Assembly (NCBI GenBank): GCA_023333565.1
Contig: JAJKFH010003303.1
Location: forward strand, 1 to 64,000
From: Puffinus mauretanicus
Taxonomy: Eukaryota; Chordata; Aves; Procellariiformes; Procellariidae
Direction of reading: 5' to 3'
Length of the DNA stretch: 64,000 nucleotides
Every line of letters starts with the position of its first letter. Position 1 is the stretch's first letter. Made by a program: the position numbers and the translations under genes. Under the pieces are notes generated by a model. The model was not told where the DNA came from and searched no databases. It worked only from the letters and a program-made list of their open reading frames with translations. Below, piece by piece: positions 20,980 to 33,100 of the stretch.

Positions 20980-21644
20980 TGAACATGAGCCGGCAGTGTG
21001 CTCAGGTGGCCAAGAAGGCCAATGGCATCCTGGCCTGTATTAGGAATAGTGTGGCCAGCAGGACTAGGGAGGTGATCGTGCCCCTGTACTCGGCACTAGT
21101 GAGGCCACACCTCGAATACTGTGTTCAGTTTTGGGCCCCTCACTACAAGAAGGACATGGAGGTGCTGGAGCGTGTCCAGAGGAGGGCAAGGAAGCTGGTG
21201 AAGGGCCTGGAGCACAAGTCTTATGAGGAGCGGCTGAGGGAACTTGGGGTTGTTTAGTCTGGAGAAGAGGAGGCTGAGGGGAGACCTCATCGCGCTCTAC
21301 AACTACCTGAAAGGAGGTTGTAGCGAGGTGGGTGTTGGTCTCTTCTCCCAAGTAATAAGCGATAGGACGAGAGGAAATGGCCTCAAGTTGCGCCAAGGGA
21401 GGTTTAGATTGGACATTAGGAGAAATTTCTTTACTGAAAGAGTGGTCAGGCCTTGGAACAGGCTGCTCAGGGAAGTGGTGAGTCACCATCCCTGGAAGTA
21501 TTTAAAAAGACGTGTAGATGAGGCCCTTAGGGACATGGTGTAGTGGGCATGGTGTGTTGGATTGACGGTTGGACTCGATGATCTTAAAGGTCTTTTCCAA
21601 CCTTACTGATTCTATGATTCTATGATTCTATGATTCTATGATTC
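20980..21644 (+). mobile_element. CR1 non-LTR retrotransposon, 5'-truncated copy
   Basis: CR1 is the main LINE of bird genomes. This 665-base copy keeps the C-terminal part of the ORF2 reverse transcriptase: [20 protein letters not shown] and EERLRELG, then [19 protein letters not shown] and [19 protein letters not shown] in another frame. A +1 shift in a G run near 21245 breaks the frame, and a smaller pair of shifts lies near 21480. The element ends in four to five copies of the octamer ATTCTATG (about 21608-21644), the hallmark CR1 3' end. The rest of the element is missing, as usual for 5'-truncated insertions. It is dead. Confidence 0.95.
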
Positions 21645-24600
21645 AGCCCTTACGGATCAACAGCGCTGCAGTGGTGTTTTGATCTTTATAAAATAAATGT
21701 TGTCAGTCAAACTGGAGGGGAAGAAAGAGTATACTGTCAACCTTTAACACAATACAACACTAGAACATATGGTAGGGAGACAGTTGTCCCCTGCATGTGA
21801 GCCTTGATGCAGCCTGTGTGATCAGCTTGCTTAGTACTAGGAGCTGGAGGGTCTTAATTCCAGATTTGCGAGCACAGAGGCAGGAGATATCACTGCAGAG
21901 GACAGGAGGGGGAAGAGGGTGTGCCATATTCAACCCATCCTCAGAAAGCAAGTTCCCTGACTTAGAGGTGGCAGAGCATTCAAGTGCTGCTGGGTGACAG
22001 CTTCTCCTTCTCCAGGCAGAGTGTGCGATGCCTGGTGAAATGAAAGCTGGCGTACTGCATCACGCCACCAGAGAGAGCCACGCTGCTCGGTCTCTCCCAA
22101 ACCGTTCCTGCTAGACATGCAGGCATCTCTTTCTTCTGTGCAGTGGAGATTTTACTACTGGAAGCTGCAGAATAGCTGAGTCCTGTCTTTATGCTGGGGA
22201 GGACAACTTCCCCAAGGCTGCAGAATGGGTCTGCAGCAAAGCCAAAAGCAGTGGCCCACTGATCTGGAGGGGTTCTCAAAGGGATGGAAAGCAGCTTATT
22301 CCTCATCATGCAGCCGGCTTCTGGCACTTGCTGTTGACTCTGACAGATGACAGTGGTTGTGGCTTTTGGGACCTGGATACCTTTCCAAGTACAAATGGGC
22401 TATTCACTGGCTGATATGAAACAAGTAATCAGACAGTAAATTGGGCTTTGCAAATAATTATTTCCCACCCCCCACCCTTCAAGACCAGTGGCACAACTGA
22501 AAAATTCAACTTAGATCAAAGCCAAAGGAAAGGGAAAACTGTGAGTTCCTTTTTCCTTGCCAAAAGAAATTTTATGTTGTTGTTTTCCACAACTTGAAAT
22601 CCATCTTTCGGTCTGAAGAAAAATAAGCTGGTTTGGGGTTTCTTCAAGGAAAGCAAGGGAATTTGGAGACTAGACTCTTGAGATTGGTAGTGAGTGCTTT
22701 TCCACCAGCTAGTGTGCAACAGGGTAGTCAGAGAGATGGGAGATGTACGTGCACTGTCGCCTGCTGATGTTGAGCTGTATGTTTCACGTGTACATAAACA
22801 CACAGACAACAAGCACTCTTTTTACCCATTCTTTTATAAAAAAAAGTTCCCGTAGCTATCTACCCACTTTCTGAACAAGCATATTAACTGTGGACTACTG
22901 GCAGAAACAGGGGCTAATGGCAACTACATTCCCACCTACAGAAGCCAAAATGCAGCTTCGAAAACCCAAAACATACACTTTTCCAGCAAACATGCAATAT
23001 GCTGGAACAGCCCAACTCTTGTTTGCATTTAGTTTAGGAATCGACTGTCGCAGTACACAGCTCTTGATGAGAATCTGCTCAGGACCTTCCTGAGCAATGA
23101 GACCTTGCTAGCCCCCAAGTCTAGGGCAGGGTTCGTCAAACCAGCAGAGATTTTTCCGATGTTTATTGGAAGTATCAGTCAGCTCAGGTGACCTGCCTCA
23201 GTGCAAAACAGTGCCGCTGCAGGGATTTTGCTGCTTTTGTTGTTAATCCAGTCCCCACTTTCAAAGGGAGTGTGCAGAGAGAGAGCTACTAGGGTTGCTC
23301 CTATGATGATGCCACTGTGCGTGTGTTGGGCTTATTGGAGTCGCACATCGGGATTTTCTGGAGCATGCTAGTTGTTCTTACTCAAACACCTGATAAAACC
23401 AAAGCACACAGAAAGCACGAGCACAACTGAAGAAACACTGGTAATATTTCCCTGAGGGAGCTGGGAATGAGTTTGTGTGCAAGATCTTAATCGGAAGACA
23501 AGCTGCTGCAGTAAGCAAAGATAACTCTCCCCCTGGATTTGGGATTGCTCTTGTGGTGGGAAAATGGGGTCCTACAGTAAATATGGACATGAATGTTAAA
23601 GCTCTGCCTCAGTGCTCAGGTGGACAGAGCAGGCCAGTGGTGGTATATTACAGCATTGCTTGGGCTATGAGTCAGATCCAGATTCATCACCATCATGTGG
23701 CTTTCCAGTCACAAGGACACGTTTGTCCCCTCTCATACTTGCATTGCTGCGTGCCTTGAAGGAAAAGGAGCCAGAACTCAGTTTTGTGGCTTACTCTGCC
23801 ACGGGTCTGCAGCAAGACGTTCAGCGCCCAAGGGAACAGACCTTCTGTTTTCTCTTTCTGCAAACCTAAGTGGCAGTGTGGGGACTGAGATGCAGGCAGC
23901 CCATGGCCAGCTGCCCTCCCGAGTCACAGGCTGGAAGAAACCCTGGGTTGGTAAGCAGTGCTCTGCCACCCGGAGAGAGTCCTGTGCTCCTTCCTGGCTA
24001 TGGCTGCCTGGGAAAAGACCGTCAAAATATATTTCAAGTACAGTTAAACTGAGTCAACTTTGCATGTATGGACAGCTTGCCTCAAATGAGAGCAATGAGC
24101 TGCGTTAACAAAGCCTAGTTTCTGTGGATTTGTTTTGCAGTGGACATAGGAGAACCTAATACGGACCTTGGTGATCAGAGCTCTCTTGCAGAGCAGGATG
24201 TGCCTGTCATCCACATGCATTCAGATGCTTGACAGAGCCTGAATCAGCACACTGGTTTCCCTAACAGTGGGAGCATCTGTAGGTTTATCTTCCATCTAGT
24301 TGCTTGTTGATATGCAAGGCATAAAAAAAACCATCATTCCAGCCAACACTGATAAAGACATAGAGGTCTCATAGTAATTAACCACCAAGCTCAGAAGTTG
24401 CTGAGTGGGAGGGGAGAGGAGCTGCAAACAGCACAACAATATCAGCTGCCTCTTTCTTAGGGGAAAAAAAAAAAAATCTGCCAAAAAGATTTAAATTACT
24501 TAGAGAGCTCCGGGAGTGGGGAAGCAAAACCGAAATTGCTGGGGGAGAGGAAGAGAAAGGCAGATTTGTGGTACTGTAACAAGCTGCAAAGAATCCAGAC

Positions 24601-25540
24601 CAGAGTAGCTAGAGGTGATGTACATCATGCTTGCAGTGACTTCACAGACTTGAAGGGGTTAACCATGCTTTCCATTCCCAGCACCTTAGGCTACATGATA
24701 AAGTTGGGTTCCCAGGAAACACTCGTATCTCCAAATACAGGCTAGGAAGCTGTAAGCTGCAGCTCTTGTTTGGTTAGAGGCTAATCCTTGAAAACCCAAG
24801 TTGCCTGTACTCCCAGGGCTGATTATCAGCTTGAGCCTCAAGGGAAAGACAAACACCTGAAGCCCCTGTACTAACAGGTAAACAGGAGATACTGGCTTTT
24901 ACATTCATTGCAATACCACCTTTTTTTTTTTTTTTTTTTTTTTAAGGGAAAGAAGAATTAGTGCATTTGCTTGGGTCAAACTTGACAGACAGTGGGGCAG
25001 CCAGTTTGGACACACTTCCCCAGAACTGGACTGCAATCCAAGTGGGGGTGGCATGGGTGGTAATTTAACTGCCATCTTCACTGATCCAGAGCATCCTCAC
25101 TGGTCTCAGTCCTGCAGCCACACCTAGTACAACAAGTGCAGCATCCTAAAACTGAATGTTTTATTTTTCTGTCTCTGTTTTATCTTACCGAGATCTGGTC
25201 TCCTGACTTCTGGCCTGACACTTGCTGCAGGCTCATTCAGGTTGCTAAGGGGGGCAGAAATTCGTCCCAAAGTCTTAGGTCCCCATTTGCTGCTGATGTC
25301 TGAACTCTGAAGCAGCATTCGATTAAGATAACGGACTAGCTGGGCAGGGACCACGGCTGCCCTTTTGATGCAATGCCAAGCGGGCTGTGAGCTTTCAATA
25401 AAAAGTAATTAATGGTAAAGCAAACTCCTGCAATCCTGCAGAGTCTCTTCTATTTCTGTTACTTAGGCTTTTAAAGGCGACAGGATCACAGTAGCTTGAC
25501 TTTCTTCTTTAGCCAAAAAGGAAGAGCACTTAATCTAGTG
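21645..25540. other. Intergenic DNA, no gene
   Basis: About 3.9 kb without coding or RNA signals. It includes a pure T run of 23 bases at 24921-24943, and an A run at about 24462-24476. Confidence 0.7.
24921..24943. repeat. Poly(T) run
   Basis: 23 consecutive T. No retrocopy or SINE body is visible next to it on either side. Confidence 0.9.
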
Positions 25541-25745
25541 ACCTCGCATTTATCTTCTGCCCTTCATTAGCGCCATCTGTCTCCCTCTGCCTGTTGAAAG
25601 GCGATTGTGCCTATCCTCATTGCTGGGACAATACAAATATTGCTCAATTACAGCAATGCTCTAAATGCAATTACTCAATTGCAATGTTAATTGAATTATT
25701 TGAGTTTAATTATTCCATTAGGAATTCTGTCAGTATAGCCTAAGT
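25541..25745. promoter_or_regulatory. Candidate conserved noncoding element (AT-rich island)
   Basis: About 200 bases of AT-rich, low-CpG sequence in GC-richer surroundings. Short motifs recur: CAATTAC, ACTCAATTGCAATG, TTAATTGAATTA and TTTAATTATTCCATTAGG. TAAT/ATTA cores suit homeodomain factors. The island-like composition is what is seen; regulatory function and conservation are inferred. Confidence 0.3.
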
Positions 25746-28091
25746 TGCTTGCTTTCTCTCTGGGCTAGCGGCACAATGCGACATCTGGCCACAGAAGGAA
25801 GGACTGGTTTTATTCAGACTCAGACAGCCCTAATTAGGCTGGGAAAAGTCTGGCACTGTTCAGAAATGGTGCTCTCAAGTTCAGGGACAGGTGTTGAGGC
25901 TGCAGGGACCTTCTTTCCTTCAGTCAACAAATTCCCAGGCACAAAAATACTTGCAAGCAGAGGACAGTGACTATTTATGAAGAAATAATTTTGTGGGAGA
26001 GCTAGTGTCAAAAATACTTGTGAGGGTTTTGCAAGTGAAGGAATCTGTCCTAAGAGATACTTGGCAGAAACCAAAAGGACCAGCTGCACAACGTGAGCCT
26101 GTAGTTAAGACTACCTATAGTCAGCAAGACAGTTGCTAAGGGCTGCTCATAGGCCATGTAGGAGCTGAGACAGGACTGCAGAGCAAAGCTCACCAGCTGT
26201 TGTGGTAAATTCACCTGGGCAAACAGAAGAGCTGTTTGGGGTTTGTTGCTGATTCATTCCTACGAGAAGTAGGATGAAAAGAGTTAGGATTAGGAAGACA
26301 TGGACCTGTATGCCCTTAACCCCCTTTGAAACTCCCAAGCCGTATGCATGCAATACTGGAAGCTGCAAAAATAGCTCCTAAAAAGCCTCAGAAGCTGAGT
26401 GATCCTAATGGCTGCTCCCGATATCTTGGGTGTCACACCTCCTTCGTGTAGCTGAGAGCACTCGGCAGCTTGCTGCTCAAGATGCATTCAGCCCATTGCA
26501 TGGCACTGGTTATTTGAATTTCCCAGGCTGTTTTCTGTGTTAATTTCCATATTTTCCAGTATTACACTTATGGGCTCTCTCAGTCATCTTGCTCTACATG
26601 CCCATGTGTACACACATGAATGCTTTTCTGCATCTCCAACCTGCAGCCTCATCTCTGTTTGAGAGATGTTACTCTATCAGCATTATCTTCAAAGCCCTGC
26701 CTTTTTCCAATTTAACAAGGAATTGGATTTCCACGCCTGCAGTATCTCAGCATCTCTCCCCTCTGTACCTGCTCTGTTTTCCTGCCTGCTGTCCAGGATG
26801 TCTCTGCCATTCTGGCAAAGCTTCCTTATTTCATTTCTGGCAGATCAGGTCTGTGAAGCTCAATCTTGCAAAGCTGCTTTGGTGCTAGCGGATGTACCAA
26901 GGCACTGACTGGGGCTTTTCACAAGCACCTACAGCAGCTTCCTGCTGAGGCTTGCTGGCTATTCCTGTGGCAAAATGGAATGGACTTATGGGGAAAGCAA
27001 TAGCCTGGCACTGGGGAGCCTTCATCCATCACCCTCCTCTGCCTCAGGCTCCATGGGGAACTCTGAGCCCTGAAAGCCCTACCTCCTGTTTGAAATGGGA
27101 GGGAGCTGGGGGGACTCTGAGCATCACCGGGGACCTGGCGTTAGCAAGGGGCAGTGCAGCAGCACACCTAGCATGGGGCTGGAGTTTGTGGACATGCACT
27201 CGCCTCCGGCAGGTGTGAGACATGGGTTCTCGGGGACCGAGCAGGAGCCACCTCCTGTTCCCTGCCAGCACTGGCGCCTGTGCTGGGGCAGGTTTGCTAT
27301 AAATCCATACCCATTTACGTCACAGGCAGTCGGAGCCAAACCCTGAGGGTATTGGAAAGTGGCCTTCAGATGCATAATTTTGTTCTTTTGACTCTAACGC
27401 CTCATTTAATATTTCACAATCTTGGCAATGCATTACTGTGCCAGAGACGCCCACAAAGGCCGGCTGGAGGTTCAGCGACTGACATTTACGTTATCAGGCT
27501 GAGGCTCCAGAGCTCGTGTTCGGCGAGGTGAACAGGCTCTTCCTTCGCTCCTAGCTGGAAATACGGGGTTTGCAAAAGCTTTTGGTGCTGCCTGTTAGCA
27601 CTGATCCAGCTGATGGTTACAGATGGCAGAGAGGAGTCAGGACAATGCTGCTTTTGCAAACCTTGCTTAAGGTTTTCTTTAAATGGAAAGTCTGGACTAG
27701 GGTGAAACCATCAAGAAACACGTTGGGCCCTTGATAAACACCATCCTGAGTCAGAAGCTGTTCCCCAGCGCTCCTGTTCTGAACCGCTTCCAGATCCTCT
27801 AAAGACACCGGTTTAAATAATTGCCCTTCCGTTTGGAAATATTGGCTCTTCTCTTGTATCAAATAACACCTAATGTCACTGTTGCTGAAAGCGAGTAGGA
27901 CAAAATTGCCTGCCTTATTTTTCCCAGTGTGTTGGCTTTATGCATTTGGCAGCATTTGGAGTCAAATCAATCTTACTTTCTTCCCCTGGACAGGTACTTA
28001 GTTTTGCTGATGTCAGGGCTCAGCTTTCATGCGGGGAGGGGAGAGGAGGCAAACCGTGGCTGAGAACACGGGGAAGGGGGTTGCAAAGCCC
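25746..28091. other. Intergenic DNA, no gene
   Basis: GC content rises and many short chance frames appear. A CRE-like TTACGTCA lies near 27315. I see nothing else of note. Confidence 0.65.
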
Positions 28092-28162
28092 CTGGGAGGG
28101 AAGCTGGGAGGGAAGCTTGGCTGGGAGGGAAGCTGGGAGGGAAGCAAAGGCTGGGAGGGAAG
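28092..28162 (+). repeat. Five-copy G-rich minisatellite with quadruplex motifs
   Basis: The 12-base unit CTGGGAGGGAAG occurs at 28092, 28104, 28121, 28133 and 28151, with spacers CTTGG and CAAAGG. Adjacent units give two canonical G-quadruplex motifs (28094-28112 and 28123-28141), each of four GGG runs with loops of 1, 5 and 1 bases. Confidence 0.9.
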
Positions 28163-29999
28163 CTTGAGGCTAGTGCATGCATCTGGGATTCGCTCTATCT
28201 GCCTCCAGCTCCTGCCTTGGCTGCGAGCTTCCCCTGGGCAAGCCGCTCTGTTCAAGCTGCTTATACACTCTAAGACCCCAATCCCACTCACAAGCCAGTT
28301 TCAAACTTTCAAGGGGATCTAGATGTCTACAGAGTTATCTACCTGCTATCCAGGCTTCATGGTATCTGCCCTGGCTTTCGAATTGTTTCAGCCTCTTTAC
28401 GTATCTTGAGATGGGAGGGACTGAGGTGATGCTTGTGTTTGAAAATCCCCATGGGCCAGGGGTGAGCAGTCATTCCTGTTCTCCAAGATAGCAACCCAAC
28501 GCCCTGTGTGGCCAGAGCACCAAGGCAATGTTCCCTCCCCTGGAAAGGCCAGGGAGGGGAGCAGGGCTGGGGCAAGAAAATGTTGGTGGTTGGAGGTTGC
28601 TGCTTCCCTGTGGTGGGTGGGGTTGGAGCTAGGCTGCAGCAGCCCCAATGGTGTTCCCACGGGCTCCTTTCCCCCAGGCTCTGCTTGTCAGCAGCTCAGA
28701 GCCACTGCTGGACATGTAACGCAGACCCCCAGCAGCACGCTCAGACCTCTCGCACACCACTCTGAAGCTGCGGGCTGTTGGTGCCCGCCAGGAGCATCCC
28801 TGCTGCTGTAACTGCCTTTATGTGTTTTGTCCCTTTGCTGCTCTAGACTCCTTTGATCTCACTTTTGAGTTGTTTTGTTGGGGGTTTTTTGGGTGATTTT
28901 TTTTGTTGTTTGTTTGGTTTTTTAAATCCTGGAGCTGTTCTGTGCCTCAGTTTCCCCAACTGTGAAGCAGGGACAACACTGTTACCTTCTGCAGAAGCGG
29001 GCTAGCAGAGGTCTAAAGACCTCAGTTTTGTGAGTACCGAGGTCCCGTCGTGCTTGGGGACTTGTACAACTGCGACCAACGAGGTGTTTCTCACCCCGCA
29101 TGAAGAAGCCATCCCTTTGTCAAAGCTGACTGGTTTTCAAGTAAAGTTCACCAGATGTCCTGAAGAGGAGTTGCAAGAGAAAATCCTCCTCACTCAAGTT
29201 ACCTTAGGACCTTCATGGACTCCTGACCTGCAGATAGGATGGAAGATCGTCTGTGGAGAAGGCTAACATGGCAGATGGATGCGCTCCGCTTTCGTCAAGC
29301 TGCGGGATTCCCATCACTGCCAGCACAGCTGTGGCAAGTGAAACACGTACACAGCGTCCCCTGTGCTGCGAGTGTCTAACTAGTGCTGCGCTCACTGCTT
29401 GTGGGAGCTTTCCTGTCCTTACCCGTTCAGGCGCTGTTTCTTCTCTCCATTGCTGTAGATGATTCCTTTCATTCTCTTCAAGAGGCCTCCTGCTGCCTCT
29501 CAAATCTTTCCAGTTCACCTTATTTAAATACTGCAGCCCACTCCAAAACCTGATAAGGCTGAGTGAGCGCAGTGAAACGCTTCAGCTTCAAGAAATGCTT
29601 TCCCTCTCGGCCAGGAGGCTGGGGATCGCTCTCCACGGTGGGGGTGCTGGGACTGGTGAAGGGCAGGCGGGTGGCAGCTGGACAGTGCTGCCGCCCATCA
29701 GCCAGGGCCCTGCCATGGGCGGTTGGAGGGGCTGGTGAACGACCTCCCAGGGCACACAGATCCTTAGGAGGCTGCTGTGTCGTTCAGCTGGTGCTGCTGT
29801 GACCCTTTTTCACCCTTTTGGGCAAAAATGGCTTTCTCTGGGTGGCACGTGAGGGAAAAAGCTGGTGGGTGAGGCTGCCAGCACTGGATTTCTGGTCTTC
29901 TTCCAGCTGCAGCATCTGTGTTTCTCCCCTCCTCCCACAGGACTGCTCCTTGTGCTGTCTCACTGTCCTGTGAGCAACGATGGAGAGAAATCTTCCTCT
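28163..29999. other. Intergenic DNA, no gene
   Basis: GC-rich sequence with a T/G-rich low-complexity tract at about 28868-28926. No coding exon is recognisable. Confidence 0.65.
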
Positions 30000-30185
30000 C
30001 CAATTAGCGCTTTCAGTGCAATTGCAGCCAGGTACTCCCTCAGATGCCCTGCTGCCGAAGAGTGCTGGTTTACAGTCGCAGCAGGGGGAGCGTAATCTCC
30101 ATTCCTTGCTTTATTAGTGCTGTAATTGCTTTGGGTACAGTTATCTTTAATTACTGGCTCTGCTGGGGCTGGCTGTGCATCTTCC
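30000..30185. promoter_or_regulatory. Candidate conserved noncoding element
   Basis: It contains CAATTAGCGC, GTGCAATTGCAG, TTTATTAGTGCTGTAATTGC and ATCTTTAATTACTGGC within 170 bases of otherwise GC-rich DNA. The clustering of homeodomain-type TAAT/ATTA cores is visible; the function is inferred. Confidence 0.28.
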
Positions 30186-33100
30186 AATGAACAGTCTGGA
30201 GGTCCTTGCTCCCAATGAAACCACCTACCTTCACTTATCTTTTAAATCAGAGCTTATATTTAGCTGGTACCTTCCATTCAGCCTGCTCAACACCTGCATG
30301 GAGAAAAGCTGTGCAATCATGCTGTTCACAGAAGGATTTGAAAACTACCCTCCAGCCCTGCCGCTGCAGCTGAGTTGGGACGCGATGTCAAGGAGAACAT
30401 CATGTCCCATAGCATTTGCCTTGCTGTTGAGCTCAGTTATGACACATCCTTCGCTTTCTGCATCGTTACAGAGTGAAAAAGTCTTCCAAGCACATACAAA
30501 GTCATTAAGGCGCACATAGCCACCGAGCAGAGGAGGGAGCAGTTGGGAGTCCCCCTTACTGAGTGTGAGATGAACTCTGCATCTCTTTCATGGGGCATGA
30601 AAGGCAGAGCTCAGCAAGGGGAGAAAGTGTCTGCTCAGGATCCCAAAGAACTGGAGACTTCTTCTGAAAATTAGTGCTGTAAACCAGGAAACGGGATTGT
30701 TTGCCCCGAAATCATTATTCCTTGGGTTTAACACCAGCTGAAGGGAACCAGGAGCAGCCTAGCATGTCCCAGCCTGTTGTTTCTCTTTACACACAGCCTC
30801 AGGAACAGAAACTGTTGCACAAGTTGTCTTCAGTGAACGCTGGCTCCATCACCAAGAGCTGTGCTCTCACCAGCACTGCAGAAACTGAGGCAGCGGCAGG
30901 GAAATTGTCCCTCCTGCTCATCCCCTCCCAATGACCATGGCTTTGGGATGACCATCTAGAGGGACAGTGTTTGGAGGACATGGTGCCTTAAAACAAGACA
31001 CGGCACAATCACCCCTAGTCACTCTTTTGACCCTGAGCGACCTGCATCTGGCAGAGAAGATGCTTTCCCCTTGGCAAGCCCAGCCATGCTATAGATGGTA
31101 CAGCTGATCCATGCTGTATCATGTTGGAGCCAGCGGGTGACTGAAGCCATTTCACACCATTTCCCACACGGGAAGAGTGTTTCGGGCTGCAGCAGGAGAA
31201 CATGTGTCCAGAACATGCTCTACAGCCCACTGCCTGGCATGGCCGGCTGGGTCTGCAGAGGACCACATGCTGTGCCGTCTGCCTGAGCGTGCTCTGCGCA
31301 GAATGAGATGCCGGTGAGAGGGCAAAGAGCTCTCATCTAATCATTGCTGCTATATTTATACATGAGATAGGGGAAGCGAGCAAGTTCCCACACACACTGG
31401 TGCTGGGAACTTGTGGCCTTAGGTGGGTGAATTGAGAGACAGGGCACTCCAATTAAGTTTCTTCCTTTTGCACATAATTACTATCCTTTCCTTTGCCTGC
31501 CTGGGAGACTGGACTACCTGCAGTGCTCCCCGTGGCAGGAGGCGGCTGCAGGGGAGCAGGGGTGTGCGTCCCTGGGCAGGGAGCAGGAGGCACCCAGTGC
31601 CATACAGGAGGGGTGCAGGGACCGGCAGGCAGGGCCAGAGAGCAGCAGGGACAGCCTGTCCCACCAATGCGGGTTTACAATAACAGGCTTTTGGCGCTTG
31701 CCATGCATGGAGTGAAATGAAATGCACCGTTCTCTTGACCGTGGTTTCAAAATGCCATTAAGGGATCAGAGTGTGCTCCAGCCCTGCATGCCTGGGTGCT
31801 GGCAGCAGGCAGGGGAATGAAATGATTGACTGCTTTCTCCCTGTGATCCCAAATGGTTTCTATGTCAGGCCATTCATTGCGGTAGCTGGAATACTAACAC
31901 AATTCATTTGAGCTGCAGCCCCGCAAATGGGTGGCTTTACTAATGGCTAATCCGGGGTGATGGATGAACTGGGAGGGGATGCTACTGCTGAGTAAGGAGA
32001 CGGCAGTGAGAGGGAGGCAGCAACAGGCTGGGACCCAGCAGGCACTGTCCCAACTGTTCCCCAGCCAGCAAGGAAGCTTGAGGGGGAGGCAGTGGGCAGG
32101 CAGGTTGGGCAAGTATCCGTGTCCCAGCCCCCTCTGCTTGAGGCAGTCACGCAAGAGGTAACATCAGAATTTAGCCACCTGATTTTTGCCAGGTCTAGAC
32201 TACAGATTAACAAAGAGATGACAAGTCTTCTCTCCATCCTTCCTGCAGCCCTTCTTAAAAATCAGATTTTTTTTTTTTTTTTTTAATTAAAACTGCCCTG
32301 GGGTTGCCAGCATCCTCAGGTAAATGAAAAGCAAAGCTGAATGCGAAAGAGGGGGCAGCAAGAAACAGTAAGATTAGCAATCCCAGGGGAGAGCAATCGT
32401 GCTAATGAGCAGCAGGCAGGGGCTAGAGTGTTCCCCAGCATGCCAGCCCAAGCTTCCCGTGGATCCAGTGACTGGTCCCACCTCCCCAAGCAGAAGCACA
32501 TCACTGTGTTTCAGGAGCGTTGCTCCTGATTTACACTGGGCTGAGTGGAAGGATAGGTGGTGACCGTGGTCCCCCCGTGCTGCTTCAAGGCAGGGGAAAG
32601 GGATGCCCACTGGGCAAGGTTTGACTGCATCCCACTCCCAAACCATGGCTCGTGCTGAGGATTCAGTTCATGGCAAGGCTGGTGGCTCAGGGAGGAGGAC
32701 TCCTGGAAGGAGGACTGGGGCTTGTCAGACCCCTGGTTCGTTCTGCATGGAGGGGATCATGGTGGACTCTCATGACAGCACCTTTCCACCCAAAAAGCAG
32801 TTTCCATGCCTGCATGCATGTGAACAGATTGACTTTAAATGGTTGCAGATGAAGAAGGAGCCTCTCTCAGTTATCGATCACCTACTGATTACTCCAGCAC
32901 TTGGTATTCAGCTTGTAGATAAGATTACAGGGTAAATCTAAAAAGGAAGCAGACAGATGATAAGATTCTGCTCATTTACAATAAGCTCAAAGAACTTTTC
33001 TCCCTCGGCCCCCCCTCCAGCTTTATTATGAAGTCCAATAAAATACCCTGGGGACAAGAAGGAAGAGAGAGGAACAATTCAAAGGGAACATCAAAAGGCA

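Noticed and set aside
24921..24943. Poly(T) as the tail of a minus-strand SINE or processed pseudogene
   Set aside because: No element body, target-site duplication or coding remnant is visible beside it.
31419..31727. Overlapping 70-100 codon frames in GC-rich DNA around 31.4-31.7 kb
   Set aside because: Frames on both strands cover the same bases and none shows a motif. The same holds for similar clusters at 34.4-35.6, 37.0-39.6 and 52-54 kb.
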